Assembly: GCA_031841125.1 (NCBI GenBank)
Contig: CM063110.1
Span: forward strand, 27,957,626-28,021,625
Reading direction: 5' to 3'
DNA length: 64,000 nt
Source of the DNA: Acanthococcus lagerstroemiae
Taxonomy: Eukaryota > Arthropoda > Insecta > Hemiptera > Eriococcidae
Below are positions 23,610 to 34,072 of the stretch, one piece after another. The first letter of the stretch is position 1, and each line of letters begins with the position of its first letter. A program made the position numbers and the translations under genes. The notes beneath the pieces are model-generated. The model worked only from the letters and a program-made list of their open reading frames with translations, made no database searches and was not told the DNA's origin.

Positions 23610-24691
23610 GTAGTAACATAGTGATCTTGGCTCTTCGAGGTTTTCTTATTCGCATACTCGAACTTCGCTAGATGCGCTGTAATTGCTGAACGAGAAGACG
23701 ACGCTGTTCGTTGTCAGCTTATCACCAAAGAGTCAGTTAATTTACTAGTCTTCCCGATCGACAAGGATTGACACAATTTTGACCTGCGTCAATTTTGCGA
23801 ATTTTGACACGGTATTTTGACATTTTGACAATATTTCGAACAATCCGAGCACTCCGACGCATTTTTGATTTCTTGACACACTTTTGACCGATCAGTTCTG
23901 CTATACAAGTGGGCGGAGCCTACATGATCGTCAAGGACCGACACTATTTTGATTCAAAAAGAGTGTCAAGAGTGTTTTTGACGCTGATTTTTCAGATCAA
24001 GCTGTGCTTCTAGTTTCATGTTAAAATCTACACTGACCCTCCTAAAACAGAATTTTGTTCGGAAATGATTATTTTCAATTTCAAAATGATGTTCAAAGTT
24101 TACATGTTCATACTGATGTAGGGTGTGTAATAAATCTTCTTTTCGTCCGCTGATAAGCTTTGTTCGAATATGCGAATAAGAAACGACGGGTATTTTTGTT
24201 AGCAGTAACCAAGAACAGTAACATACTGTGGGACGTCACTAGTAAAAGGGGCCATATAAACGAAAATTTCTTAAGGGACCATGTTGAAAAATATTCTGCC
24301 CTGATAACGAAAAAGGACTCGTGTATAGTGAAAGCAACATTTTTAATGAAATGTTTTTATTCAGCGCAGCACAGTGAAATGATAAAATGAGGTCACGCTA
24401 AAAATCTTCACCTAATGAAATTCGTGTTTTAAAATACAATAAGGCGGGTTTGCGTCACGTGCAGACACAATTGTCTCTTTTTTCCGATGATGCCAAAAAG
24501 TCGATTAAAAAAAAAAAAAGTCAAACTAGTCCTTTTTCGTTATCAGGGCAAGATTGAAAAAATAGACATTTCCGTAGACTGAAATTTTAAACAGGTCACT
24601 GAAAAACAGCCGAATGTGCGGAATCATGTTTCACTTATTTGGGATAGGAAAGGTACAAAAATATGATAATTTGATTTTTCCACCACTGAAT

Positions 24692-24860
24692 CAGAGCTCT
24701 GTATACTTCGTGAAAATACGATCGTCCGCCATTTTGACTTCAACCGTGCGCGTGGATGCCGAATCCGACTATGCAGAGCGTGCCGCGTAGTTAGTTCGAT
24801 ATCGACGGGCACGGTTGGCCTTGAAATGGCGGACGATCGTGCTCTCCTATCTAGAGCTTT
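24692..24860. mobile_element. Foldback MITE, copy 2
   Basis: Same palindrome as 13042-13208. Flanks CACTGAAT (24684-24691) and AACTGAAT (24861-24868) agree at 7 of 8, pointing to an 8-bp duplication and so to a hAT-like mechanism rather than TA insertion. Confidence 0.85.
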
Positions 24861-24868
24861 AACTGAAT

Positions 24869-25900
24869 AGTACCGTATTAAAAAGGACTTTATTCTGAGG
24901 CTGAATAAGGACTCTGGCCCTGGTCAGTGCGAACCATTCAGTATCACACTGATCTTAGCAAGTTTTATAAAAAGAAACTGAACGCTATGTCAGAAACTTT
25001 ACAGCCCTTTGACTACCAAGATGGTGTACTCGTATGTACGCTTCTTGAGTGTACGAGTATATGGGCTGCCTGACGGGGTGACCCGAAGTGAATTATGCGC
25101 TACAACCTCCTCCTCCTCCTCCTCCTCCCCCCCCCTCCCCCATAGAAAGCAAGAATTGTTTAGGTATATCGCCGCATCGTTGGCGTTCCTTGGCATTAGA
25201 TAAAAAATGGTTTATCGGCAGCAACTCAGCCTCTCCCCTCCGATATTTGATGAATCAAAGAAAGGAAAACTCTCTGTATCGGCCTTCATCCCATCCCAAG
25301 AAATTTAATTTATTCGGCTTTTGGCTGTCCCAGTCCCGCGTGGGCCGAGAAGAAGAGTTAGATGTGTACTTTTGGGCTTGCCTCGAGCCCACTGTGCCCG
25401 AATGTTATTTGTCAAAAATAGTATATTGTTGTTCCACATAAGACGGCGCAGGAGGTTCCTGGCTAGGCGCAGTTTTGCTTTTGAGAAATCTTAACTTTGT
25501 TTACCTTAGCCATAACTAGCGCTAATTTACCTGTTCATTCATTCTTTTGAACGGACATTCCTCATGCTGTTAGTCCTTATGTGTCCTAGAACTTCGGCGG
25601 GTTCTACCTACTGTGCCAGGTACAGCATTTTGAAATCATCAGAAAGCATTTTATTCACCTTACCCCAATCATTCTAGACAGAATTTCATCTCTGGGTTAT
25701 CGGCGAGGTTCTTTGGATCTTAATTCATGCAGCAAATATTGGAGAACTTCCAAAGGTTTTGAATTTGCGTGGCTAGATCTTTAGAAAATGCGAATTTTTT
25801 GCCGTCATGTTGAATCCAGAAATAAAACACCGAGCTGGACACAGTTGTCATAGATTAGATAACTGAAATGAAGAAACTAGGTGCCAACCAGTTTAGATTA
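24869..25900. other. Intergenic, no gene seen
   Basis: Includes a CTC microsatellite with C-tract (25108-25140), giving artefactual proline- or glutamate-rich frames. Nothing conserved recognised. Confidence 0.45.
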
Positions 25901-25989
25901 AAATGAGGAAAAACTAATCATTGCGATCTGATGAGTTTGCGATGAAGAAAATTCAGAAAACAGATTAAATTGAACATTGTGCAAAATTT

Positions 25990-26415
25990 GCCGAAACAGA
26001 TTAGTGATGTGAAATTTAGATTGTATCATTGATGCACATTCAAATCAGATCAGTGATAGTTTCAGTGATTGTAAAATCTGATCAGTGATCCTTTCAATGA
26101 TTGTGAGATCAAACCAGCAATCATTTCAGTGACTATAAAATCTGATTAGTGATAATTTCAGATTGTAAATTCAAATCAGTGATCATTTCAATGATTGTAA
26201 CACATCAAATCGGTGATTATTAAATCTTATTAGTGATCGTTTCAGTGATTGTGAGATTAGATCAGTGATTGTTTCAGTGATTGTATGATCAGATAAGTCG
26301 TCTGATCAGTGATTGTAAGTTTAGACCAGATCACTTATGTATCCAAACCAGATCAGAAATCATATCTTCAGGGCAAATCAGTGATCAAATCAATAACTGA
26401 AACTTCTGATTTCAT
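25990..26415. repeat. Degenerate tandem repeat of about 42-bp units (ATCAGTGAT)
   Basis: About ten units of the type ATCAGTGATCATTTCAGTGA followed by TTGTAAAATCTG, with substitutions and small indels. Confined to this locus. No reading frame persists through it. Confidence 0.8.
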
Positions 26416-28136
26416 CAGTAATCTGTGTGGCTTTGTACGGCTCTGGATTTGACTAATTCTATTCATCTCTTGTCCTGTTCTGTCATATGTTTGCTTGTAA
26501 AATCGGTGTGTCTGGTTAGTTCTAGCAGCAGCAACTAGCAGCAGTAAACTGACGTTAATTCCTGTAGCTCTGTCAATTAGATATTTTGAAAATCATCTTG
26601 TTATTTCCTCAAAATCAGCCAACTTTGGTTCTTTATGAAAAAGTTGAGTTACTTCTAATGTTGTTGTTGACTGAAGAGGTATGTCAAACTATAAGAACCT
26701 TGGTGAGAATTAGTCCCAGTGCAAATGGGTGAACCCGGAATTTCTGTGGAATCTGGTGGACTTGGCGTGGGGTGAAAGTGCATATATTCCCACAAGTAAC
26801 GGTCATTTGCAGTTTAATAAAAAGTGAGTATAGATAAAGATTTTAACAATACTCATTTCACTATTCCATCAGTTGTCATCTAATATGCTATAATAGTTAA
26901 TCGTGTGTTCAGATTAGGTGTTAAAAATTATTGTAAGACCTTCGACGTTACATTACTCTGAAATGAAAAGAAGGAAATAAAGAACTAATCTAAGATTATT
27001 ATATCAGGCTACATTCTTTCTGTGTTTTGTTTAACAAATAATGTGTTCAGTATTCGGAGTGAGGAATAATTTAACAAACCTACTGCTGATTGTACGACTG
27101 ATATCTGTATATTATTGTTATTCTTATATAAATAATGTCTATATAGGTTTCTAGTTATACATACAAATATGTGCAACTGCATCGCGTTTAACTCCCTATC
27201 AACTCTTGGGTTAAAACGAATAACATGTATGCTTTTTTTCTTCTCAGTCATGTAAGGTTTTCACGTTCAGCTATAATTGGACAATAACCGTCGTAAAATA
27301 CGTTGTAACTGTTACGTACGATTTATATTATTTTGTATCCAATGTATTGTGTAATGTGTAAGTTCGTAAAAGGATCTCCAAATTGAATTTTTGTAGTGTT
27401 ATAATTGAGATTAATTCGTTTTTCTTTTTTTCTTTTTTTTCTTTCTTTTTAATGTTAATATGTAAAATTTGCGTAATGAAGAATTTTGTTTGTTAATTTC
27501 TTGTTTTGACGATGAAGGTACGTTACATCTCAATTAAGTTGCCAAATGGGTATACGATTAATCGACGTTGATAAGTTACACTATTGTTAGAACTTATTTA
27601 TATATTTTTAAAACTTACCTTCTTTCCTTCTTTTTTTTCTGTTTATTACACAGTGTTGCTGTTGTATAAATTTCATTAATTTAAGGCAATTGTAATGTTT
27701 TTCAAATTTCTTTACTATCCCTGTAAGTAGTAACTTAAATTTTTGTGGCATTTAAAATGATTTTTTTTTATAACAACAGTTATAACGTTGTTAGTATTTA
27801 GTGATTAAAAGATTTTTTATGATGTTTTCGTATTAACTGGGATCGAAGAACGTGAACGTGAGTTGACTTCAAATTGTACTCGAACTAAGATATTTACGAA
27901 AAAATATGAGAGAGGAAGTCAATTTTCGAAACAGAACCAGTCCTTTGATTGTCTTCTCAACCCTCTTTGAATCCGCGTGCTCGATGATCTGTTATTTTTA
28001 TAAGTTACATTTATGATAGCCTCAGTGGGGCTGTATTTCCGAAGGTGAGCGTGGGAAATCGTCATGCGGACCAAAATTCTGGAACCTGCTAAATTTGGCG
28101 GGATGAAAATTGGTCATGGTAATCGTCGGGAAGAAA
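26416..28136. other. AT-rich intergenic, no gene seen
   Basis: Long AT-rich tract with T/C-tracts at 27420-27450 and 27620-27645; its composition resembles a long 3' UTR but no coding region lies upstream that would own it. Confidence 0.4.
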
Positions 28137-28152
28137 ATGGTAGTGTCATTCT

Positions 28153-28372
28153 AGGTTTGGTTGGCCGAGTGGATAGCGCGTTGGTCCCGGAATCTAGAGG
28201 TCCCGGGTACGAGCCCACGTAGCAACTCGTCAGATTTCGACCTAGGTCGGTTTTTCGGCCAGAAGGGAAAAGGGCTAAGGCAACCCTAATAGCCTCACCG
28301 ACGTCTCTGAAGTAATGCTCGAAAGGGTGGATTCCAGGGCTCGGGTTGAGAGCAAATTAGAAAAGAGAAATC
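28153..28372 (+). mobile_element. tRNA-derived SINE (220 bp), perfect 16-bp TSD
   Basis: ATGGTAGTGTCATTCT is repeated exactly at 28137-28152 and 28373-28388. An internal pol III promoter is readable: box A TGGCCGAGTGG (28162-28172) and box B GGTACGAGCCC (28206-28216), one base off the GGTTCGANNCC consensus, spaced as in a tRNA head. A tRNA-unrelated body follows, ending in an A-rich tail (AAATTAGAAAAGAGAAATC). The perfect duplication shows a recent insertion. Confidence 0.92.
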
Positions 28373-28439
28373 ATGGTAGTGTCATTCTCTATCGGGATCG
28401 CATAATGTGATACGAGTTCACTAACACAATCGAAATCAC

Positions 28440-28513
28440 CAGGGATGCCGAGAAGCCGGTAGCTGGAAGTCAGAAGCCGGAAGTTTATGCAGTTAAATAA
28501 TTTTGAGAAACCA
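28440..28513 (-). mobile_element. Fragment of the CAGGGATGCGGA element family
   Basis: CAGGGATGCCGAGAAGCCGG onward matches, on the opposite strand, the right end of the complete element at 38772-39140 for about 73 bp, through TTTATGCAGTT. It is cut off where a CAGCCCCGTAGAG MITE begins. Confidence 0.8.
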
Positions 28514-28771
28514 GAAGTTGAGAGAGAAAAAGAGGGCCTGGGGGAATTTCCACGCCCCCTCTCCTTCCAGTTCAATTTGTTCTTTTGTTAGAAGAGAAAA
28601 AATCATTAGCTTCGGGATAAGAGGTTTCTTTCATGGTGTAAGGAGTGATTGCTGATTCGATGTACAGTATGATTGAAATTTAGGCCTTTTACAAATATCG
28701 GGCCCCCTTGAAAGACCGGGCCCGGAGTATTCCTTCCCCCCCCCCATTCCCCCACCCTCTCGACTGGGTTG
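28514..28771 (+). mobile_element. CAGCCCCGTAGAG MITE family, copy 3, left end missing
   Basis: Begins inside the terminal repeat (GAGAGAGAAAAAGAGGGCCT) and ends TCTCGACTGGGTTG, matching copies 1, 2 and 5. The lost left end meets the 28440-28513 fragment, so the two elements were joined by deletion. Confidence 0.82.
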
Positions 28772-29135
28772 TTTAGGTCTTTTACTTTGCACCAACTTAA
28801 AGTGATTTTTCTGTCAATAGATGCCTGAAGTGGGCTGGGATTCCTTTTTCTCGTACACCCCTACAAAAACATGATTCGTGCAGAAGATAGGAGTCTTCGA
28901 AATATTCAGTCGGTCAACATTATAACAGTTTTGTTTTTTCCCCTTAATCTTGAAACGTTCCTAGTAATTATAGATATCAAGCGGAAACGAAGGTCTCAGT
29001 TTTGTCGGTTCTCCGCAAAAGTTGACCGGAAGTGCCCAAAATTTACTGATAATGTAGGATAGTTCAGAAAATTTTACGGGTTCGGGACCTTTTCCTTCTT
29101 GTCTTAAATGTGACTGGCTCGGAAGAAACAAGCCT

Positions 29136-29426
29136 CGAGGATGTACCGACAGTACGCGAGTTGGGAAAATCCAACAAGTTAAAAGGTTTTTTTTTGCTTT
29201 GGTACTTGGGAATTGAGTTGAGGAGTTGGGAAAACCCAACAAGTCAAAAGGTTTTTCTTCTTTTGCATTGATACTTGGGAATTTCGAGTTGAGTTGGGAA
29301 AATCCAACAGGTCACAAGGTTTTTTTTTTTTGCTTTGATACTTGGTAATTCTGAGTTGAGTCATTTGGGATTTTTACAATTTTACCCCCCCCCCCTCCCC
29401 CGGAAGAATTCTTTGGTACGTCCCTG
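29136..29426 (+). mobile_element. MITE with internal 68-bp tandem repeats, copy A
   Basis: Flanks ACAAGCCT (29128-29135) and ACAAGTCT (29427-29434) match at 7 of 8. Left end CGAGGATGTACCGAC, right end reverse complement CAGGGACGTACCAAAG. Inside are three units of GTTGGGAAAATCCAACAAGT followed by a T-tract and TACTTGG. A related element is at 50418-50784. Confidence 0.82.
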
Positions 29427-29427
29427 A

Positions 29428-29572
29428 CAAGTCTTATACCTAAAAATTAATTTTCAGATTTTTAAGTTTTTTGGGTGTTCAAATCCTCCTCTTAATGATC
29501 TATCATTAAGGAGGATTTGAACACCCAAAAAGGGTCAATATCTGAGAGTTGATTTTTTAGGCATAAGGCTTG
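29428..29572. mobile_element. Hairpin element (145 bp) with a near-perfect central palindrome
   Basis: CAAGTCTTATACCTAAAAA on the left mirrors CAAGCCTTATGCCTAAAAAA on the complement of the right. The centre, TTTTGGGTGTTCAAATCCTC with its complement, is almost perfectly palindromic with a spacer of only a few bases. The neighbouring MITE inserted at its left edge. Confidence 0.85.
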
Positions 29573-30130
29573 TGTATTCAAGGATTCCGCCCTCCCTCTG
29601 CCCAGAAGAGAGGATTCGAACTTCGAGATCGTACATCTGAGTGGTTTTGACGTACAAAAACAGAAAATAATTTTCTAGCCTATAACCAGGGGGCGCTTCA
29701 GCACAGAGCAACAAAATGTTGAGAGCAGAAAAATTCACGGAAAAAGTGGAAAACGAATAAGATTGAGATAAAATTTATTTCACGTATATTTTTGAGTGCA
29801 GTAAAACGAAATTAGCACATAGCGGCAAATAAGGTAAATCCGGCCTTAGCATAGCCCCGTTCCTGCTGAGGAAGTTTTAATAACCTTCCCTAACGAAATA
29901 AAAACTATTGTTGCCCCCTCCACAGTCACAATTAGTCTTCCCGCCTTTCAGACTGGAGAAGCTAGTTAAAGACCTGATGATTTTACTGATATCTTCCCTG
30001 GGAAGTACACAATTTTGGCTGACTAGAAATCAACGAAACGGAAGTTTCCCTTTATTCGACTTTTCATCTCCTCAACCGACCTGGAGAGCACGTTATCATT
30101 TCTGTACATCTATATCAACTTACTTTGTCC
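29573..30130. other. Intergenic, nothing recognised
   Basis: Short chance open frames only; no repeat boundary or domain seen. Confidence 0.4.
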
Positions 30131-30342
30131 AAGGGGGGATACCCCGGACCCGGACTTTTAAGGGGGCCTGAATTTCAATCATACTGCCCATCAAATCAGA
30201 AATCACTCCTTACACCATGGAAGAAACCTCTTATCCCATAACTTATAGTTTTTTCTCGTCTAACAAAAGAACAAATCGAACTAGAAGAGGAGGGGAGCCC
30301 GTGGAAATTCCCCCATGCACTCGTCTTCTCTCTACGGGGCTG
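30131..30342 (-). mobile_element. CAGCCCCGTAGAG MITE family, copy 4 (inverted)
   Basis: On the minus strand it starts CAGCCCCGTAGAGAGAAGAC and runs through the shared body to GGTATCCCCCCTT, lacking the last bases of the other terminus. No duplication visible, consistent with end loss. Confidence 0.8.
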
Positions 30343-31380
30343 CCTCTGCCCTATGCAGTGGCGTTAATAAAGGGTGGGGGATATGAAGACCCCCGAACCA
30401 AGTCTCGAGTTTGTCAACTAAATACCGTTTTTTCGCTGGTCAAGCCAAAATTTAAGTGGCATTCTGTAAATGTGACACTATTTTACCAACAAAATTTTGA
30501 ATTGCTTTCTGTCCCCCTCCCCCCGAACTTTCTATTTACGTTACTGACCGTGTAAATTCATCGCGCTTATCTTTTCCAAACAGATATAATTTTCAGTAAA
30601 GCTCATTTCAAAGATTGACACGAACGCCGCATTTTGCTATAATGAAATTATACATCTTCAAGAATACTTCATCAACTGTCAAAGACGATGTTCCTGCACT
30701 CTTAGTGGTTGATGAACTAACTCGAAACCAGCGAGGGGTACGCGAGCCATTAATAAACTTGCCAATCAGCCCGCCATCGCGAAATATACACGTACAACAT
30801 ACGTCCTAAAATACAAATCCGTATCGGTTCCACTGTCAACGATTAATTTATCATCGAACGACCTATGAATAGAATCAGTTTTTTACAAAAAAGTTCCCTT
30901 CGTTATGATCACGCTTAAATTGTGAACTTTCTAAAAATCCGATAGTAAAATTGCTGAAAACACCCGGTACCTAAAACTGTCCAGAACGGCTGGTCTGGAA
31001 GCGTCACTTAATTCCAACTCGAACGTCTGAACTTACGCTGAACCTTGAAGCCACGAAGGTCGCGTAGAGGTTACTGAACAGGTGCTGCTAACGAAAGGAA
31101 TATTCGAGAACGCCAACTGGTTGTAGGGTTAAAACGAGCGAACAAAGAGTCGAAGAAACCATTGTGGATATGCGGCTGCTATTCGTACCCACGATGATTA
31201 CAACGTAAAAAAATGTAACACGTGAAATAAATTGAGCCAACGAGTTACAATTTAAAATTAGGATGAATTGGGCGGGCCTTGTTACCGTGAGAATTTACTC
31301 TCACATCTAAACCAGTAAAATCAATAAAACCCGCCCGTCTGCGTTACAACGCGAACAAAATAAATAAAACGAACATGCTG
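30343..31380. other. Intergenic, nothing recognised
   Basis: Includes G-tracts and C-tracts (30370, 30510) that may be MITE debris. No conserved coding sequence. Confidence 0.4.
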
Positions 31381-32194
31381 GTTGTGCACCTCGAAGTTGT
31401 GCACTTCAAAGTTGTGCACCCATGATTCTTTTCTCAGGTTTTTGTCAATTTCAAAGCTCACTGTTCGATTCCAGCGGTCTTCAGATATTTTGATGCGAAT
31501 ACTTTAAATTCACATTTTATACGAACACACGCGATTGTCAGTAATGTGAGTTTGTTTATAATTTATAGGATATCCTTCCAACTCGTTCGAATCGATCGAT
31601 TTCATTTTTAACGGATATTTTATCGATAATTTAAGATCATCGTCGTATCAAAGTAACTGGAATCGAATTTTTGTATTATTATAGTATATATAATACAAGC
31701 CGCGTAATGGCGGACAACGGCTTGAGGCATGACGCCTTGTGCTGCGTGCTGGTGGAACCATCAGTTCAGTTTACATCATTCGGCGTTCGTTATTCGGCGA
31801 ATGTTCATCATGGTGGCCAGCATACCAACTTTATACACAAAGGTTCAAATTTTTTACTCTATAATTTGTACATTCAAATGTTTTGTGTGAGCATTTCTTA
31901 CTTCAATTCCTTTTTCATGAATTATTGTATGCAAAAATAGCTAACTCAGCTTCAACTTATCGTTTTTCAAAATACGTTTTTCGAATTATTACATCAGTGT
32001 TGCCATATGATGAAGTTAAATATACCTTTCTTACCTTACTTTATTTTTAAGACGTAATAGTTTCCTGTTAATTTATGTTAATTACGAAGTAAAAATGTTA
32101 ACTTACAGGCATTTATCAATTCGATACCATGAATTTTAGTCCTTCGTAAAAATACTCAACTTGCTAAGATAGGTTCCAGCGGTTGGTGCACAAC
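31381..32194. mobile_element. Possible TIR unit with GTTGTGCACC ends
   Basis: GTTGTGCACC occurs three times near-tandemly at 31381-31420 (16-bp spacing) and once inverted at 32185-32194 (GGTGCACAAC). No target duplication found. A methionine-initiated frame at 31707-31940 lies inside but shows no known domain. Confidence 0.3.
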
Positions 32195-32693
32195 TTGCAC
32201 TATTACAAAAGACAAGCTCAATGCGATAGAATACTGAATGTATGAATGAAAAAATATGATCCAGCGTAAATTAGTAACTTCGGTTTTACGTGTAACGTAC
32301 TACGAAGAAATAGTCCGTAAATTTGACTTTGATGTAGTTTCCAGTTGTTGTTGTCGTTCATTCACTTTAAGTTTATGCTTTGACGCACGCTCTGTCATTT
32401 TATCAGGTCGAATTAGATTCAGATTGGGCATTGGGAGTGGGAGGTGCAAAAACAGTTACCTTGTCTAGACCAACTGCATTCTTTCGAAATGTTAGACGCA
32501 AAACTTTAGAGGGTGTGTCCCAAGCTTAGATATAACCTGAAATTGTGGAGTACGTACAGTGTATTCGTCACGTATTCTAAAATATTCGAAATGAGAGAAC
32601 AGCCTCTAGAGTTCCAATATCTTCCTGTCTATTTCTAATTTTATCATTCATTTCCAAAAATATTATTTATTATTTATCCGATAGTAGTTACTA
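32195..32693. other. Intergenic, nothing recognised
   Basis: A 70-codon frame at 32256-32468 has no recognisable motif. Confidence 0.4.
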
Positions 32694-32701
32694 CATTTTA
32701 G

Positions 32702-32957
32702 CAGCCCCGTAGAGAGAAAAAGAAGGCCTAGGAGAATTTCCACGGACTCTCCCTCTCCTTCCAACTCAATTAGTTTTCTTGTTAAATGGGAAAAAATTAC
32801 AACTATATGGGATAAGAGGTTTCTTTCATGGTGTGTAAGGCATGATTGCTGATTTGATGTACAGCATGATTGAAATTCAGGCCTTTTAAAAATATCGGAC
32901 CACCTTGAAAGTCCGGGCGTGGGGCCTTTCCCGCTCCCCCCATTCTCCACTGGGTTG
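32702..32957 (+). mobile_element. CAGCCCCGTAGAG MITE family, copy 5 (256 bp)
   Basis: Starts CAGCCCCGTAGAGAGAAAAA and ends CTCCACTGGGTTG. Flanks CATTTTAG (32694-32701) and TAGTTTAG (32958-32965) agree at 6 of 8. Confidence 0.85.
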
Positions 32958-32965
32958 TAGTTTAG

Positions 32966-33831
32966 CAAGGAAAGACAATAGTGCTCATGGTCGTGCAATA
33001 AAGAAATCGTTTTCTACCTGACTACCTCTGGGCTTTCAAAATAAAAGACATTTTTATTTTGGAATTCTCCTAGCAAAAATGAGGGAGATCTTCTGGATAT
33101 AATCTTGGATGAGTTCGTTCTGACAAAATGACTCGGTATTTATCTGAAGAAGTTGACTGTATTTGAATTTCCGTTTTCACAATAATTATTTATTATTTCT
33201 TCTCAAATTGAGTCTTTGGTTTCCTCTAAAACTAGATCAAGATGTCGCTATAAGCTGTCTCCCCTATAGAAGAAGACTTGTTCATCATTATTTGAAATAC
33301 TATCCTTATGTCCATAAGCACTAATGGGAGGAGGAGGGCTTGCCCCTCTACTTCTCTGAAAGCCTTCCCAAAAAACTGGAAAATTATTCGAGCGAAAGAA
33401 TTTTCAGCACTATTTTGATACTTTCCCCCCTTATGAGCCCCCTTCTACTCAAGACTGGTTATACGAACATATGCCTATTTCATTCATTCCCTCTTCAATA
33501 AAAAGTAGGAGAAAATGCTTTCATTTTAAAAACTTCGATCCTTCATAATTTAGATTTCCAAGTATTTCAAAATGTTCAAATTTTTTGTTATTCCTAATTG
33601 TTAATGCTGTTTGGAAAAAGTTAAAGTAATATTGCGACAAAAATGGTACCCGAAAATGGGAAATTATTAAAATTTCAGTTAGTTTGGACCCTTCATCTCA
33701 AGGCAACTTACCTACCACTTTTTTTTTATTATTTATTAGATTTATTTAAATTCTTTAATAATGGCTAAGAATTGTCAGAGATGATTTTCAAAGCAGCCTT
33801 GTATTGCGATTGACACGGAAACATTTTAATG
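32966..33831. other. AT-rich intergenic, nothing recognised
   Basis: No gene or repeat boundary could be made out. Confidence 0.4.
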
Positions 33832-34072
33832 TCTCCGGCCGTGGGGGACCTGAAATTTCCAGGCGAGCGCTCAGGAAGTGCGGACTTCGGTCAGCAGGGA
33901 ACCCCATGGCGGCCCTGGTAGGACGCGCGCATCATTCCGGCACGTAGAAATGGGGGCTCGGACCGGGCCCCTAGACGTCCCTCCAGTCACTGACGCGATA
34001 CTTGAAAGGGTAGTTCCTGTGGCCGGGGGTGCGATGTCATAGGGGCCACTTTGGCATGCGTGCATCTAGTGA
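33832..34072. other. Isolated GC-rich block of unknown origin
   Basis: About 240 bases from CTCCGGCCGTGGGG to GGCATGCGTGCATC are GC-rich with CpGs, in sharp contrast to AT-rich flanks. A 64-codon minus-strand frame (33871-34065) is Pro/Thr/Ser-rich without a known domain. It could be a retroelement 5' fragment, a rDNA-like or foreign fragment, or a GC-rich regulatory island; I cannot tell. Confidence 0.45.

Larger units (their letters stand above)
22687..24240. mobile_element. Foldback element, locus 2, broken by two nested elements
   Basis: The left part (GTGACGTCAC, AAACATACCCGTCG, CCATAAGAAAAACACGCGGA) is related to the left arm at 17620-17750. Complementary pieces lie at 23610-23665 and 24165-24240 (AAACGACGGGTATTTTTGTT, ending GGACGTCACT). 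Two younger elements, 22900-23058 and 23073-23609, interrupt it. 23665-24165 holds (A/T)TTTTGACA-type short repeats and no gene. Confidence 0.55.

Noticed and set aside
28153..28225. A functional nuclear tRNA gene
   Set aside because: A and B boxes are present but box B deviates, the acceptor stem does not close, and the segment is the head of a unit bounded by a 16-bp target duplication; it is a SINE.
31707..31940. Start exon reading MADNGLRHDALCCVLVEPS
   Set aside because: No known similarity, only a weak donor candidate, and it lies inside a possible TIR unit. Not called as a gene.
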